This document shows, in pieces, positions 34,211-43,870 of a DNA stretch of 64,000 nucleotides (position 1 is its first letter; every line of letters begins with the position of its first letter). The notes beneath the pieces are model-generated. The model searched no databases. It was given only the letters and a program-made list of their open reading frames with translations, and was not told the origin of the DNA. This stretch comes from DASPTH01 sp046727575 (GTDB lineage: Bacteria > Actinomycetota > Acidimicrobiia > IMCC26256 > DASPTH01). The translations under genes were made by a program, and so were the position numbers. The stretch is from positions 1 to 64,000 of the forward strand of contig JBKPCV010000033.1 of the NCBI GenBank assembly GCA_046727575.1, written 5' to 3'.

Positions 34211-35494
34211 GTGTGCGAGGTGGTCGACGTCCCTGTGCCCGGAGTACGCCACGCGGCAATCGAGACGAAGCCACCGGGACGGTTCGAGGCGCTCCGGTTC
34301 CCGGACTACCGGGTGCTGTTCGTGTCGTCGACGCTCATGTTCTTTGCCATCAACGCGCAGCAGATCGCGCGTGGCTGGCTCGCGATCGAACTCACTGGCA
34401 CCAACGCCGGCCTGGGCGGCGTGTTCGTCGCTTTCGGCCTGCCGATGCTCGTCGTGAGCCCTGTCGGAGGCGTGCTCGCCGACCGGTTCCCCAAGCGCAC
34501 GGTGCTCGGCGCGTGCCAGTCGGTGATCCTCGCTGCCGCGTTGATCGTCGCCATCACCGACGCGATAGGAGTGCTGGAGTACTGGATGCTGCTCCTCGCC
34601 GCGGTGGTGCACGGCACGGGCATGTCGATCATGGGGCCCACGCGTATGGCGTTCGCCGGTGAGGTCGTCGGCCGCGAGTTCTTGCCGAATGCGATCGTCC
34701 TCCAGCAGATGGGCATGAACAGCACCCGGGTGATCGGGCCGGCGATCGCGGGTGCACTGATCGGCATCGACTCCATTGGTGCGGGCGGAGTGTTCATCCT
34801 GACGTCAATGATCATCTTCATCGCGATCCTCTTCACGATGCGGTTGCCGAACAACCCGCCGCGTTCGCGGACCGTCGAGGAGTCACCGTTCAGTGAACTC
34901 GTCGACGGTCTGCGCTACGTCCGGTCGCGGCCGCAGGTCCTGATGTTGGTCGTGGCCTTCACGGTCGTCGTGGTCGTCGGCTTTCCGTACCTCGCGTTCC
35001 TCCCGGCGGTCGCCACGGACATCCTCCACGTCGGTTCGGGCGGCTACGGCGTGATGTCCACCGTGAGCGCGATCGGGGCGGTGGTCGCGTCGTTCTGGAT
35101 CGCGGGCCGTGTTGCCCGTGGCAACATCTGGTACCTGCAAGCCTTCTGCGGGATAGGTTTCGCTGCCGGGCTGATGCTCCTCGCGGTGGCGCCGACCTAT
35201 GGCATCGCGCTCCTCGTGCTGTTCTTCGTCGGCGGTTTCACGTCGGGATTCCAGTCCACCAACAACGCGCTGGCGCTCACCGAGACCGACCTCGCGTACC
35301 ACGGGCGTGTGCAGTCGCTGCTCATGACTGGTTGGGCCGCGTCCGCGATCATCGCGTTACCGCTCGGCGTGCTCGCCGACGCAGTGGGCTTACGCGAGAC
35401 GTTGTTCGTCATGGGCGTGATCTGTCTCGTCGGCATGGGTGCCTACGTCGTCGCACGGCGGCGCTACGTCGCGCGCGAGAAGCTTCCGTTCTGA
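34211..35494 (+). CDS. MFS transporter (EntS/MFS_3-like exporter)
   Basis: A 427-aa transporter with twelve predicted membrane helices. The loop 2-3 signature appears as GGVLADRFPKRTVL, and the central loop is basic with NNPPRSRTVEE. The overall pattern LFVSSTLMFFAINAQQIARGW at the start and GFTSGFQSTNNALALTE in the second half fits the MFS_3 group of drug and siderophore exporters. The substrate is unknown. The start is GTG 34211; no regulator is adjacent. Confidence 0.9.
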   Translation: MCEVVDVPVPGVRHAAIETKPPGRFEALRFPDYRVLFVSSTLMFFAINAQQIARGWLAIELTGTNAGLGGVFVAFGLPMLVVSPVGGVLADRFPKRTVLGACQSVILAAALIVAITDAIGVLEYWMLLLAAVVHGTGMSIMGPTRMAFAGEVVGREFLPNAIVLQQMGMNSTRVIGPAIAGALIGIDSIGAGGVFILTSMIIFIAILFTMRLPNNPPRSRTVEESPFSELVDGLRYVRSRPQVLMLVVAFTVVVVVGFPYLAFLPAVATDILHVGSGGYGVMSTVSAIGAVVASFWIAGRVARGNIWYLQAFCGIGFAAGLMLLAVAPTYGIALLVLFFVGGFTSGFQSTNNALALTETDLAYHGRVQSLLMTGWAASAIIALPLGVLADAVGLRETLFVMGVICLVGMGAYVVARRRYVAREKLPF

Positions 35495-35498
35495 GGAG

Positions 35499-35900
35499 TC
35501 AGCGCTTGCTCCAGTCGATCCCGAGTGCGTAGAGCATCCACATCTCGGCTAGCCGGCCGTCCTCGACTCGGCATAGTTGGAGCCACGAGACTGTCGTGGG
35601 TTCCTCGGTCCTACGCCTGACGCCCGTCGTCGTCACTCGCGACCACACGCTGTCGCCCGAAACCGCCTGCGCCTCGATGCGCACGTCCGCGATCTCCATC
35701 GACTCGCGGTACTGGAGCATGTCGGCCTTCGCCTGCTGGCGCGTTCGAATGACCGTCCCCGTGTGTCCGTGACGGACGAACTTCTCGGCGAGAATCTCGT
35801 CGAGTGTGTCGATGTCGCCGTTGTACCAAACGGCCCACCAACGCCCGACCAACGCTCCGTAATCGGACACGGTGGCAGTGTACGAACCCGCGCTCGACAT
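35499..35900 (-). CDS. SnoaL-like/NTF2-fold protein
   Basis: A 133-aa protein (from ATG 35900; ATG 35915 is possible) with the cone-shaped NTF2 fold pattern. A first helix YGALVGRWWAVWYNGDIDTLDEIL is followed by a FVRHG strand, then RIEAQAVSGDSVWSRVTTTG and a final VEDGRLAEMWMLYALGIDW. SnoaL-like proteins include polyketide cyclases, ester hydrolases and many of unknown role; no specific catalytic set is visible. Its stop is 4 bp from that of the convergent MFS gene. Confidence 0.82.
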   Translation of the reverse strand: MSSAGSYTATVSDYGALVGRWWAVWYNGDIDTLDEILAEKFVRHGHTGTVIRTRQQAKADMLQYRESMEIADVRIEAQAVSGDSVWSRVTTTGVRRRTEEPTTVSWLQLCRVEDGRLAEMWMLYALGIDWSKR

Positions 35901-36059
35901 CGCATGGCCACCCAAGCGCGACCTGTGAGCTGCCCTCGTGTTGCATGCTTCGAGGGTCTGCTCCCTCCACCGCTCGACGACGCGGTTCCACCGGTCGTCG
36001 AGCTGAGGGCGCGTCCTAGACTGGCCGGGCCGATGGCACGCGTCACTGTCGGTCTACCC

Positions 36060-36132
36060 GCGCTCGTAGCTCAACGGATAGAGCATCTGACTACGGATCA
36101 GAAGGTTGGGGGTTCGAATCCCTCCGAGCGCG
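36060..36132 (+). tRNA. tRNA-Arg(ACG)
   Basis: A 73-nt tRNA. The acceptor stem is GCGCTCG with CGAGCGC, the anticodon arm TCTGA-CTACGGA-TCAGA carries anticodon ACG, and the T arm has the TTCGAAT loop. CCA is not encoded. An integrase gene begins 15 bp downstream, so the 3' half is the likely attachment site of the integrated element. Confidence 0.95.
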
Positions 36133-36147
36133 CTGCGAAGGTGCTGG

Positions 36148-37377
36148 TCAGCGGGTTGGAACTGCCGTCGCGGTTCGCTCCGGTAGCGAGCCTTCTACCG
36201 GATCTTCTACCGGATCGGCTGACATGAGCCGGGAGAAGACAGCAGCGGCCTCCGCTTGCATCCCGGGGAGTACCCATCCGTAGACGTCGAGCGTGAAGCT
36301 CGGCGTCGCGTGACCCAACCGCTCGCTGACGACCTTGACCGGCACGCCCGCTTTCAACAGCAGCGACGCGTGGGTGTGCCGCAGGTCGTGCAGACGGATG
36401 GACGGAAGACCGATGCGGACAACCACACGCTCGAAGACCCGGCTGAGGAGTTCGGGGTGAGTTGGCCGACCGTCCGGTCGCGCGAAGACGAGGTCATGGT
36501 CCTCGTAGCCCGCGCCCACGAGCAGCCGCTCCTCGACCTGCGTGCGTCGCCACGCATGGAGCGCAAGCGCGACGTCATCGTTGATGTCGATGGTGCGACG
36601 CCCGTTGCTGGTCTTGACGTCGGCGATGTGGAGTTCGTAGGCGACGACCGTCGCGGCTTGACGGACGTGGATGAGGTTTGCGTCGAGGTCGACGTCGGCC
36701 CAGCGTAGGCCTGCCACTTCGCCTCGGCGCATACCCGTGTGCGCGGCCAGCAGCAGCGCCGGCCCGAGACGCTCATCGCCGACTGACGCGAGGAACGTCT
36801 GGAGCTGCGCCGCGGTCCAGACACGCATCTCGTGTCCGCGCGTGTTCGAGGAGCCGCGCTTCGGCGGGTCGGCGAGCGCGGCGGGGTTGCGGATCAGCGT
36901 TCCCTTACGAACGGCATCGCCGAGCGCCTTACGGAGGATGCGATGGACGTAGCGCACACTCGCCGGGCTCAGGCCTGGACTGTTCCCGCTGGTGTTCCGC
37001 CGACCCGACTCGAGGAGCCGCGCATAGAGGGTGTCGAGGTCTTCGGGCGCGAGCCGCGCGAGCGGAACGTTGCCCAGCATCGGGAGGACGTGCAACTCAA
37101 TCGTTCGACGATACGAGTGAAACGTGCTGGCCTTGAGCTGGCTGCGCTGCGACGGCAGCCACCGCTCCGTCAGGTAAACACCCACAGCCACCTTCTCCGG
37201 TGCGCGGTAGTCACCATCGTTGCGACGCTTCACGAGCTCGGTGACGAGCCTGTCGGCGTCAGACTTGCGCGCACCCGCCGGATACCAACGACGGCGTTCC
37301 TTTCCCGTCGCCGGATCGACGCCCTCGTAGATGACGGCGTAGTAGCGGCTTCCCTTCTTCGCTGTGTAACCGCGCAT
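36148..37377 (-). CDS. int: tyrosine recombinase/integrase
   Basis: A 409-aa phage-type integrase. An N-terminal arm-binding region (1-60, YYAVIYEGVDPATGKERRRW) is followed by the SAM-like core-binding domain (about 65-165) and the catalytic domain (about 185-385). The full active-site set is present: R217 (TGMRRGE), K255, H330 and R333 (HDLRH), H356 (LGHA) and the nucleophile Y366 (DVYGW). It is positioned next to the 3' end of tRNA-Arg, with its own 3' end facing the tRNA, as expected for a tRNA-targeting element. Confidence 0.95.
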   Translation of the reverse strand: MRGYTAKKGSRYYAVIYEGVDPATGKERRRWYPAGARKSDADRLVTELVKRRNDGDYRAPEKVAVGVYLTERWLPSQRSQLKASTFHSYRRTIELHVLPMLGNVPLARLAPEDLDTLYARLLESGRRNTSGNSPGLSPASVRYVHRILRKALGDAVRKGTLIRNPAALADPPKRGSSNTRGHEMRVWTAAQLQTFLASVGDERLGPALLLAAHTGMRRGEVAGLRWADVDLDANLIHVRQAATVVAYELHIADVKTSNGRRTIDINDDVALALHAWRRTQVEERLLVGAGYEDHDLVFARPDGRPTHPELLSRVFERVVVRIGLPSIRLHDLRHTHASLLLKAGVPVKVVSERLGHATPSFTLDVYGWVLPGMQAEAAAVFSRLMSADPVEDPVEGSLPERTATAVPTR

Positions 37378-37569
37378 GCGAGGTCTCCTTCCAGCGCGTT
37401 ACCGCTCTTCGGTGAGCCGGTTCTGGCGGGCACTCGCGCGCATCGCTTGCTGCCATCTGATCCGCTGTACCGGTCGGTGACGCGTCGTTCGCAGTCGACC
37501 GTCGTCGTCACGACCTGGCATGGCGCTCCTTCTCGCTCGCAGTCGGGTCGAACATGAAGGGGAAGATGG

Positions 37570-38274
37570 TCAGCTTCGTCGCTTGTCGCGCGCGGTCCGC
37601 GGTGCCGACCGCCGACCGGCACCGCGGTCGGTACCGTCCGGTCTCGCCTCGTCCGTGGTGCCGTCTGATGTCGTGTCGTCGAGGGTGTCGATGAGGTCGG
37701 TGAGCCGTTCCAGGACGTCGCGGGCTTCGGCGAGGTCACCGAAGGATCGGCGGAGCAGCGCCCGAGCCCGCTGGTCGGCGAGCGGTGTGACGCGCTGGGA
37801 GAGGTCGGAGGGCGAGACGTTGGGCCGCTCGCGTTTGTTCTTGGGTGCGGGGGCGGTGCTGGCCGAGTAGGCCAGCAGCTCGCGTTCCCACTGGTGGAGG
37901 TTGTCGGGGGTGCCGAGGATGGCATCGAGGAGCACGATGGGGTCGAGACCCTTGATGCCGGCGTCGGGGGCATGCAGTCCGGCGTCGAACTCCGGTGGTG
38001 GGGGGGTGAAGAAGAACCCGATGGGCAGGTCGAAACCGCGGGAGAGGGCGAGGAGGTCGTCGGCGGAGAACTGCTTGATGCGGTGCAGGGTCCACGCCGA
38101 GCGCTCCAGGGCGGAGAAGCTGGCCCCCGAGAGCTTGACCCCGAGGTAGGGGGCGAGCGCGTCGGCGGCTTGTTCTTGGGTCCAGCCCCGCAGGGCGCGG
38201 GCTTTTGCCACGTTGTAGGCGACGATCTGGTTGGGGGTCATGGTGCGGCGCATCCTGAGTTTGCGTGTGGCCAT
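37570..38274 (-). CDS. XRE-family transcriptional regulator of the element
   Basis: A 234-aa protein. The N-terminal HTH (about 16-75) reads QIVAYNVAKARALRGWTQEQAADAL with an ALERSAW recognition region. A DLPIGFFFTPPP segment common in XRE regulators of actinobacterial elements follows. The C-terminal part is charged and low-complexity, with a helix at about 165-200. ATG 38274 is the start. It is divergent from the excisionase and relaxase genes and probably controls the shared 135-bp promoter region. Confidence 0.85.
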   Translation of the reverse strand: MATRKLRMRRTMTPNQIVAYNVAKARALRGWTQEQAADALAPYLGVKLSGASFSALERSAWTLHRIKQFSADDLLALSRGFDLPIGFFFTPPPPEFDAGLHAPDAGIKGLDPIVLLDAILGTPDNLHQWERELLAYSASTAPAPKNKRERPNVSPSDLSQRVTPLADQRARALLRRSFGDLAEARDVLERLTDLIDTLDDTTSDGTTDEARPDGTDRGAGRRSAPRTARDKRRS

Positions 38275-38347
38275 GCCCCGAAGCCTAGACCAACGGTCCT
38301 ACAGAGTCACCTACGCGAGCGTTGGATACATGCTAGTCTTGGTTCTC

Positions 38348-38361
38348 GTTGAGTACTCGAC
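38348..38361. promoter_or_regulatory. candidate operator between xre and excisionase genes
   Basis: GTTGAGTACTCGAC is a near-perfect 14-bp palindrome (central GAGTACTC exact) in the divergent intergenic region, about 50 bp ahead of the excisionase start. Position and symmetry suit a dimeric XRE repressor; no other support. Confidence 0.3.
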
Positions 38362-38409
38362 GAACAGGCGAAAACGACTACGACGGCGGGTCTCCCGGAT
38401 CTGCTGACC

Positions 38410-38781
38410 GTGGAGGAAGCGGCCCGGATCATCCGCGTGGGCAGAACCAAGGCCTATGCGATGACCCAGGAGTGGCGCGCCACCAACGGCCGCTCGGGCC
38501 TGCCGGTGGTTGACTTCGGCAACGTGCTGCGCGTGCCGCGCAAGGCGCTCGAGCAACTCGTCGGTGCCGAGCTCGCTGCTGTCGCGGCACGAGACGAACC
38601 GCGAACGTCGCCCGGCCCTTCGCGTCGCGTGCTGGAAGAGGACGCGCCGGTCGACCACGGGACACCGCGTGTTGAGACCGCGGCGTCGACCGGTGCATCA
38701 CGGGCGCGCCGCCCGCGACGCCACCGCGCCCAACCCGACACCCAGCTCCATCTCCTCCCCCCTCAACCTCCCGCCACCTAA
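38410..38781 (+). CDS. excisionase-like helix-turn-helix protein
   Basis: A 123-aa protein. The N-terminal 50 residues (VEEAARIIRVGRTKAYAMTQ, then LRVPRKALEQLV) are a winged HTH of the MerR/excisionase type, in which a short helix pair reads DNA and a LRVPR hairpin forms the wing. The C-terminal half is disordered, rich in Arg/Pro/Thr. No ATG, GTG or TTG occurs between the upstream in-frame stop and GTG 38410, so this start is forced even though the conserved LLT before it lies outside. It may bend attachment-site DNA or regulate the relaxase gene. Confidence 0.7.
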   Translation: MEEAARIIRVGRTKAYAMTQEWRATNGRSGLPVVDFGNVLRVPRKALEQLVGAELAAVAARDEPRTSPGPSRRVLEEDAPVDHGTPRVETAASTGASRARRPRRHRAQPDTQLHLLPPQPPAT

Positions 38782-38898
38782 CCCACCGCGCGCACACACC
38801 CCCCTCATGCCTCTCCTCGCCGCTCGGTCCCCATCCCACTCGTCAACGGCAGGCACTTGCCACCCCTGCGGGGTGGCGCGCACGGGAGTGATCGCGTC

Positions 38899-41800
38899 GT
38901 GTTGACGATCACGAAGCTCGCGGGTGCCGAGTACCTGATCTCGTCGGTGGCAGACGGGATGGAGGACTACTACATGGGCGCCGGTGAAGCGCCCGGCGTT
39001 TGGCGCGGACAATGGTCGGCCGCGCTTGGTCTGGAGGGCGTGGTCGAGGCCGAGGCGCTGCGCGTACTCGTCAACGGTCACCATCCCCGCAGCGGCGAGG
39101 ACCTGTTGGTAGGTGATCGGGAACGCAGCGTGCGGGCGATCGACGTGACGTTGTCGGTGCCGAAGTCGGTGTCGCTGCTGTGGGCGTTCGGCACCCCGGA
39201 GACCGCGGCGACGGTGTCGATCGCGGTGGTCGAGGCCACCGAGACGGCACTCGAGTTTCTGGAGGGGCGCGCCGCGGTGGCGCGCCGTCAGCAGGGCGGG
39301 ATCCGCCGCCGCGTCGCCACCGGCGGGTTCGCGGTGGCGACGTTCGCGCATCGTACCTCCCGCGCCGGGGATCCGCAGTTGCACACGCATTGTCTGATCC
39401 CGAATGTGCTGCGCCGCGAGGACGGCAAGCACGTGGCCTTTGACGCCAACCCGTTGCACACCTGGGCCAAAGCCACCGGCACGGTGTTCTTGAATGAGCT
39501 CGAACGTCTCGTCACCGAACGGCTGGGGGTGGCCTGGGGTCCGGATCGCAATGGCAGCCGGGAACTAGTCGGCTTCACCCGCGCGCAGCTGCGCGCGTTC
39601 TCCAAACGCACTGTGGCGATCGAGGCGCGTCTGGAGGCCGACGGCGAGCTCGCCTTCCCCACCCGACGGGAGCGGATGCGCGCCGACGAGCGAGCCTCGT
39701 TGGCGACGCGCCCGCGCAAGAACCCAGCCCTCACCCCGGAACGACTGCGCGACCGCTGGAACACCGAAGCCCGAGCCGTCGGCCTCGACCCGGGCACAGG
39801 GGTCGATGACCTCGTGGTCGGCCGTGAACTCGCGGCGCTACCGGTGTTGGATGATGCCGTCCTGTTCGCCGCCCTCGTCGACGCCGCGGCTGGGTTGTGC
39901 GCGACCGAGTCCCGGTTCGGTGAAGCCCACGTGATCGAACGGATCGCGGCGATGTCGGGTGGGCGGCTCACGGTGGAGGAGATCGTCGATGTCTCGGCGC
40001 GGTTCTTGGCATCCGAGCTTGTGGTGCGCCTGGTTCCCGACGCGGCTCGGCGCCGTCCCGCCGAGTGGTCCACCGTCGAGCACCGCGCGCTCGAGGACCA
40101 CCTCCTCGCCGACCTCCACCAGCTGACAGCAACCCCGGGGCGGTCGGTGGATCCGAGTGTCGTGGGGGCAGCGATCGCGACCGAACCCCGACAGTTGGGC
40201 GACGATCAGGCCGACGCGGTGCGCGCGCTGTGCGGGGACGGCGCCGCGATACGCGTGTTGACAGCGCCGGCCGGGTTCGGCAAGACCACCGCCCTGCACG
40301 CCGCCGCCACGGCACAGCACCACTCCGGCCGCGACGTGATCGTGCTGGCGACAACCCACAAAGCCGTCGGTGAGCTCCGCGCCGTGGGCCTTGACGCCCA
40401 GACCATCGCCGGCTTCCTCACACACCTGGAGGACGAGCCGATACCAGCTGGCACGACGGTGATCGTGGACGAGGTGTCACAACTCGGCACCCGCCAAGCC
40501 GCCACGCTCCTCCACTTTGTCGCGCGATGTCCGGGTGTGCAGCTGTGGTGTGTCGGGGACGCACAGCAAGCCCAGTCCGTCGCCGCCGGTGGCCTCATCA
40601 CCCAACTCGAACAGCTCGCGCGGCAGGGGGTGATCCAGGCTGAGACGTTGACCGAGAACCGCCGCCAACAGCACCCGGCCGAACGAGACGCGCTCGCCCA
40701 CCTGCGCGCTGGCGACGTCAATGCCAGTCAACAGCTGCGCGCTGCGCACGGCTGGGAACACCAACACGAGACAGTCGCCCAGACTCGCGACGCGCTCGCC
40801 GCAGCCGCGATCGCGGCCAGCGACTCCCTCGGGGTCGATCACGTCGCGGTGCTCGCGGTCAGCCACACCGACTGCGAAGACCTCACCGACCGCATCCGCG
40901 CCCTCCGCACAGCCCGCGGCGAACTCAGCGGCCCCACCATCACCGGGCCTGGATGGGGCCCCGACCCGCGCGTCTACGCGGCCGGTGACCGCATCCTCAT
41001 CCACACCAACCTCGACCCACACTCTGGCGTACGCAACGGCGCCACGGGTACCGTTGTCTCCGTCACTTCCGCCGGCGCGCAGGTCTTCCTCGACGACGCC
41101 CGGCCCGCCTTCCTCGCCGCCGAAGTGGTCGCCGGGTTCCGAGCTGACGGCACCCCCAACGTGTCACACGCGTGGGCGCGCACGGTGGACGGCGCTCATG
41201 GTGGCACGTGGCATCAGGTCCACCTCCTCGGCACCCCCGCGCTGGATCGTTACACGGGCTACGTCGGCCAGAGTCGCGGCCGCCAGCCGACCCATACTTG
41301 GAACACCCGACCCGAGTCTGACCACCCGGCAAGTCTTGTGGCCGACCAGCGCTCACCGAGTGAGGTCGTCGCCGACGCGATGCGTCGCGCCGACCGGAAG
41401 ACACTCGCGGCGAACGATGACCCCTGGACCCTCGACCGGCGCTTGCGGGCCGAACGCGACCAGCACGCCGCGATCGTCACCCAACGACCGTCGGACCGAC
41501 GTGCTGATCTCGATCAGGCGCGCGACCAACTCCGACGCGCCGAGAGCGAACACCAGTTCGCGTGCGACGGGCTTGCGTACTGGGAGGCCGAACGGGACCG
41601 GTTCGGGCCACTCGCACGGTTGCGGCGGGCCAGCCGCGACGACATCAGCCGCGCGAACCAAGCCGTCGCGGGCGCGCATCGTCGCCTCACCCGCGTCACC
41701 GAAGCCCTCCACGACGCACAAGCCGAGGTCTCGCGCTATGAAGCGGCGGCCGGCGCACGTGGCGCGTGGGACCACGAGCACGCCTGGCGCGTCGACCGTA

Positions 41801-42672
41801 TTGGTGAGATCGACGACACCCTCGCCCATCACTGGGCCGACGTCGTCCTACGCGCGGCGCGCGCGGATGACCCGCTCGCGTTCGGCATCCGATGTCTCCG
41901 CGACGCCTGCGCCACCCACCGAGGCGACCTCACCGACCTGCAGCGATCCCTGCCACCCGACCAGCGCCGCGCCCTCGCTCAGGTCCAGGCCGACCTCGCG
42001 CGCGCCCAGCAGCGCGTGGATGACCTCCAAGCGCGCGTCACCGGCGCCAGGTCTGCCGTCGACCAAGCGAAACAACGTCGCTGGGGACGACGCGACCACA
42101 TCGCCATCGCGCACGCCACCGCCGGACTCCACACCGCCAGCACCGCACTCACAGCTGCCCGCGACGCTGCCGCCGCGGCCGCCCGCCGCGTCACCGACGA
42201 ACAACACGCGGTCGAGGCGCGCCGCGAAGCCACCACCCGCACTGCCGCCGCGCGCGCCCATCTCACCGCGGCAGTCCGCGACCTCGACCTCGCCCTCGAC
42301 CACACCCGCCCCCACCGCATCGCAGCCGCCGTCACCGACCCCACCAGTCACCTGTGGCAGGCGCTCGGTCCGCCACCCACTACCCGCGGCGGACTCGCCG
42401 CCTGGTGCGGCGTCGCCGAACAACTCGAAACCCGCAACGACCGGAACACGACCGCGCGGAGCGCTGCGCGCGCGATGAGATCGCACGGTGCACACGTCCA
42501 ACTCCTCCACCACGCGCGGACAGTCGTCGAAGCCGCCAGCAGCCACGACCCCACACCGGCCCGCGACCCGCTCGGAGAGCACGCCCGGTGGCAACCCACC
42601 CTCGAGACCGTCAAGCGCGACCTGCGCCTCGATGGCCCCGAGCTCCAGCCCGACCTCGGCCTCGAGCTGTAA
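38899..42672 (+). CDS. MobF-type relaxase/SF1 helicase (TraA/TrwC-like)
   Basis: A 1257-aa conjugative relaxase. The N-terminal relaxase domain (1-300) has candidate nucleophile tyrosines (DYY at 24-25) and the three-His metal motif HRTSRAGDPQLHTH (about 151-164). A RecD-like helicase domain follows, with Walker A APAGFGKTT (about 456-464), Walker B VIVDEVSQ (about 521) and a late DRYTGYVGQSRGR motif. The last 400 residues are an Arg/Ala-rich coiled coil. The enzyme nicks the transfer origin and unwinds the strand. The GTG start precedes LTITKLAGAEYL. A diverged copy of its C-terminus lies at 48.9-50.0 kb. Confidence 0.93.
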   Translation: MLTITKLAGAEYLISSVADGMEDYYMGAGEAPGVWRGQWSAALGLEGVVEAEALRVLVNGHHPRSGEDLLVGDRERSVRAIDVTLSVPKSVSLLWAFGTPETAATVSIAVVEATETALEFLEGRAAVARRQQGGIRRRVATGGFAVATFAHRTSRAGDPQLHTHCLIPNVLRREDGKHVAFDANPLHTWAKATGTVFLNELERLVTERLGVAWGPDRNGSRELVGFTRAQLRAFSKRTVAIEARLEADGELAFPTRRERMRADERASLATRPRKNPALTPERLRDRWNTEARAVGLDPGTGVDDLVVGRELAALPVLDDAVLFAALVDAAAGLCATESRFGEAHVIERIAAMSGGRLTVEEIVDVSARFLASELVVRLVPDAARRRPAEWSTVEHRALEDHLLADLHQLTATPGRSVDPSVVGAAIATEPRQLGDDQADAVRALCGDGAAIRVLTAPAGFGKTTALHAAATAQHHSGRDVIVLATTHKAVGELRAVGLDAQTIAGFLTHLEDEPIPAGTTVIVDEVSQLGTRQAATLLHFVARCPGVQLWCVGDAQQAQSVAAGGLITQLEQLARQGVIQAETLTENRRQQHPAERDALAHLRAGDVNASQQLRAAHGWEHQHETVAQTRDALAAAAIAASDSLGVDHVAVLAVSHTDCEDLTDRIRALRTARGELSGPTITGPGWGPDPRVYAAGDRILIHTNLDPHSGVRNGATGTVVSVTSAGAQVFLDDARPAFLAAEVVAGFRADGTPNVSHAWARTVDGAHGGTWHQVHLLGTPALDRYTGYVGQSRGRQPTHTWNTRPESDHPASLVADQRSPSEVVADAMRRADRKTLAANDDPWTLDRRLRAERDQHAAIVTQRPSDRRADLDQARDQLRRAESEHQFACDGLAYWEAERDRFGPLARLRRASRDDISRANQAVAGAHRRLTRVTEALHDAQAEVSRYEAAAGARGAWDHEHAWRVDRIGEIDDTLAHHWADVVLRAARADDPLAFGIRCLRDACATHRGDLTDLQRSLPPDQRRALAQVQADLARAQQRVDDLQARVTGARSAVDQAKQRRWGRRDHIAIAHATAGLHTASTALTAARDAAAAAARRVTDEQHAVEARREATTRTAAARAHLTAAVRDLDLALDHTRPHRIAAAVTDPTSHLWQALGPPPTTRGGLAAWCGVAEQLETRNDRNTTARSAARAMRSHGAHVQLLHHARTVVEAASSHDPTPARDPLGEHARWQPTLETVKRDLRLDGPELQPDLGLEL

Positions 42673-43002
42673 ACACCAAGCGCTGCATAACGCCCAATAC
42701 ACGGGTGATCTTTCGGACATCCGCGACACGTTTGGGCTGGGCTGGGAGCGTGTGTGCGCGGCGCTGCCGCGTGTTCCGGCGCGGCGTTCTGTGCGCGTCC
42801 GCGAGCTGACGATCGGATGGGTGCTTCAGTGCCGTTAAAGCGCGCCTTCTCTCAGCCAGGGAGTCCTGCCTCTTCTCAATTCTGGCGTGGCGTTCGTACG
42901 CGTAATCGAATCTCCCCGGCACAGCCGATCCCTGATCGCGCGACGTTGACGAGGCGTCATACCACTGGCGACGAGATCGCCCGGTGCCGATAATCGAGCC
43001 CT
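42673..43002. other. gap after the relaxase gene
   Basis: About 330 bp in which I recognise no gene, RNA or repeat. A short open frame continues in another register but has no protein-like motif. Confidence 0.5.
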
Positions 43003-43626
43003 GTGTTCGCCTTCCCGCGTCCGACTGGGCCGCATGCGATTGGCACGGTGACGTATCACTGGGTGGATGCCGATCGTCGCGAAGTGTTCAGCGCAGATCC
43101 GGATGATCGTCGTGAGCTGATCGTGCAGGTCTGGTATCCCGCCAGGGACTTGCCTTCGTCGCCGCGCGCTGCTTACATGCCGGACGCCGACGTCGTGGCT
43201 CCGGCACTGGCGCGCTTCCTCGGCGTACCGGAATCCACTTTCGGTCTCCTCAAGGACGTCCGCACGAACGCCGTCGCGTCTGCGCCCGTCGCAGACGACG
43301 ATCAGCTCTACCCGGTGCTGATCATGCGGTTGGGGCTCAAGGGCAGCTACCGCCAGGTGCAGACGTTTCAGGTGGAGGAGTTGGTCTCGCACGGCTATGT
43401 CGTCGCCGCCATCGATCAGCCGTACGCCGCCGCGATGGTCGTGTTTCCGGATGGCCGCCAGGCGGCCTACGACGAGCATTGGGACCCACCGCACAGCGCG
43501 TTCATGGACGCGCACATTCCGTATATCGCGGCCGATGCGATATTCACGCTCGATGAGCTCGCCGCCGTCGATCGCTCCGATCCGCACGGCGTGTTGACCG
43601 GGCGGCTTGATCTCGAGCGTGCCGGC
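43003..43626 (+). pseudogene. PAF-acetylhydrolase-like hydrolase, 5' part (3' part inverted)
   Basis: From GTG 43003 the first 208 codons read as the N-terminal half of a platelet-activating-factor acetylhydrolase/dienelactone hydrolase-like enzyme. QVWYPARDLP, LYPVLIMRLG, LVSHGYVVAAIDQPYAAAMV and ADAIFTLDEL lead to GVLTGRLDLERAG. The family motif ends exactly where the nucleophile elbow should begin, and the rest of the open frame (to 43863) is unrelated. The missing half is on the other strand at 43871-44374. As drawn, the product lacks the catalytic Ser and His. Confidence 0.8.
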
Positions 43627-43870
43627 ACCTTTGCGACGCCGCCTCGACGTGGAGTGAGCCACGTTGCGGGCGCGCTCTGCTCGGCTCTATGCCTGCTCGA
43701 CGTGCGCGAGAACGCAAGTCCGGTCACGATCATTCTTGGGGGCGCGGTGGTCGATCCGGCCACCGGCGCTGTAATAGCGAGATTGCAGCCGGGCCCGGTG
43801 CCCGGGATGTGCTCGCCCGCCATCGCGTCGGCGCGCCAGAACGATTGGGCGTGGCGCCCATGACGGCAGA

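Noticed and set aside
36115..36132. Search for a second copy of the tRNA-Arg 3' end as attR
   Set aside because: No second copy was found by eye in the window; the right end of the element stays undefined.
43627..43863. Continuation of the hydrolase frame beyond codon 208
   Set aside because: The residues are unrelated to the hydrolase; this is the inverted downstream flank read by chance without stops.
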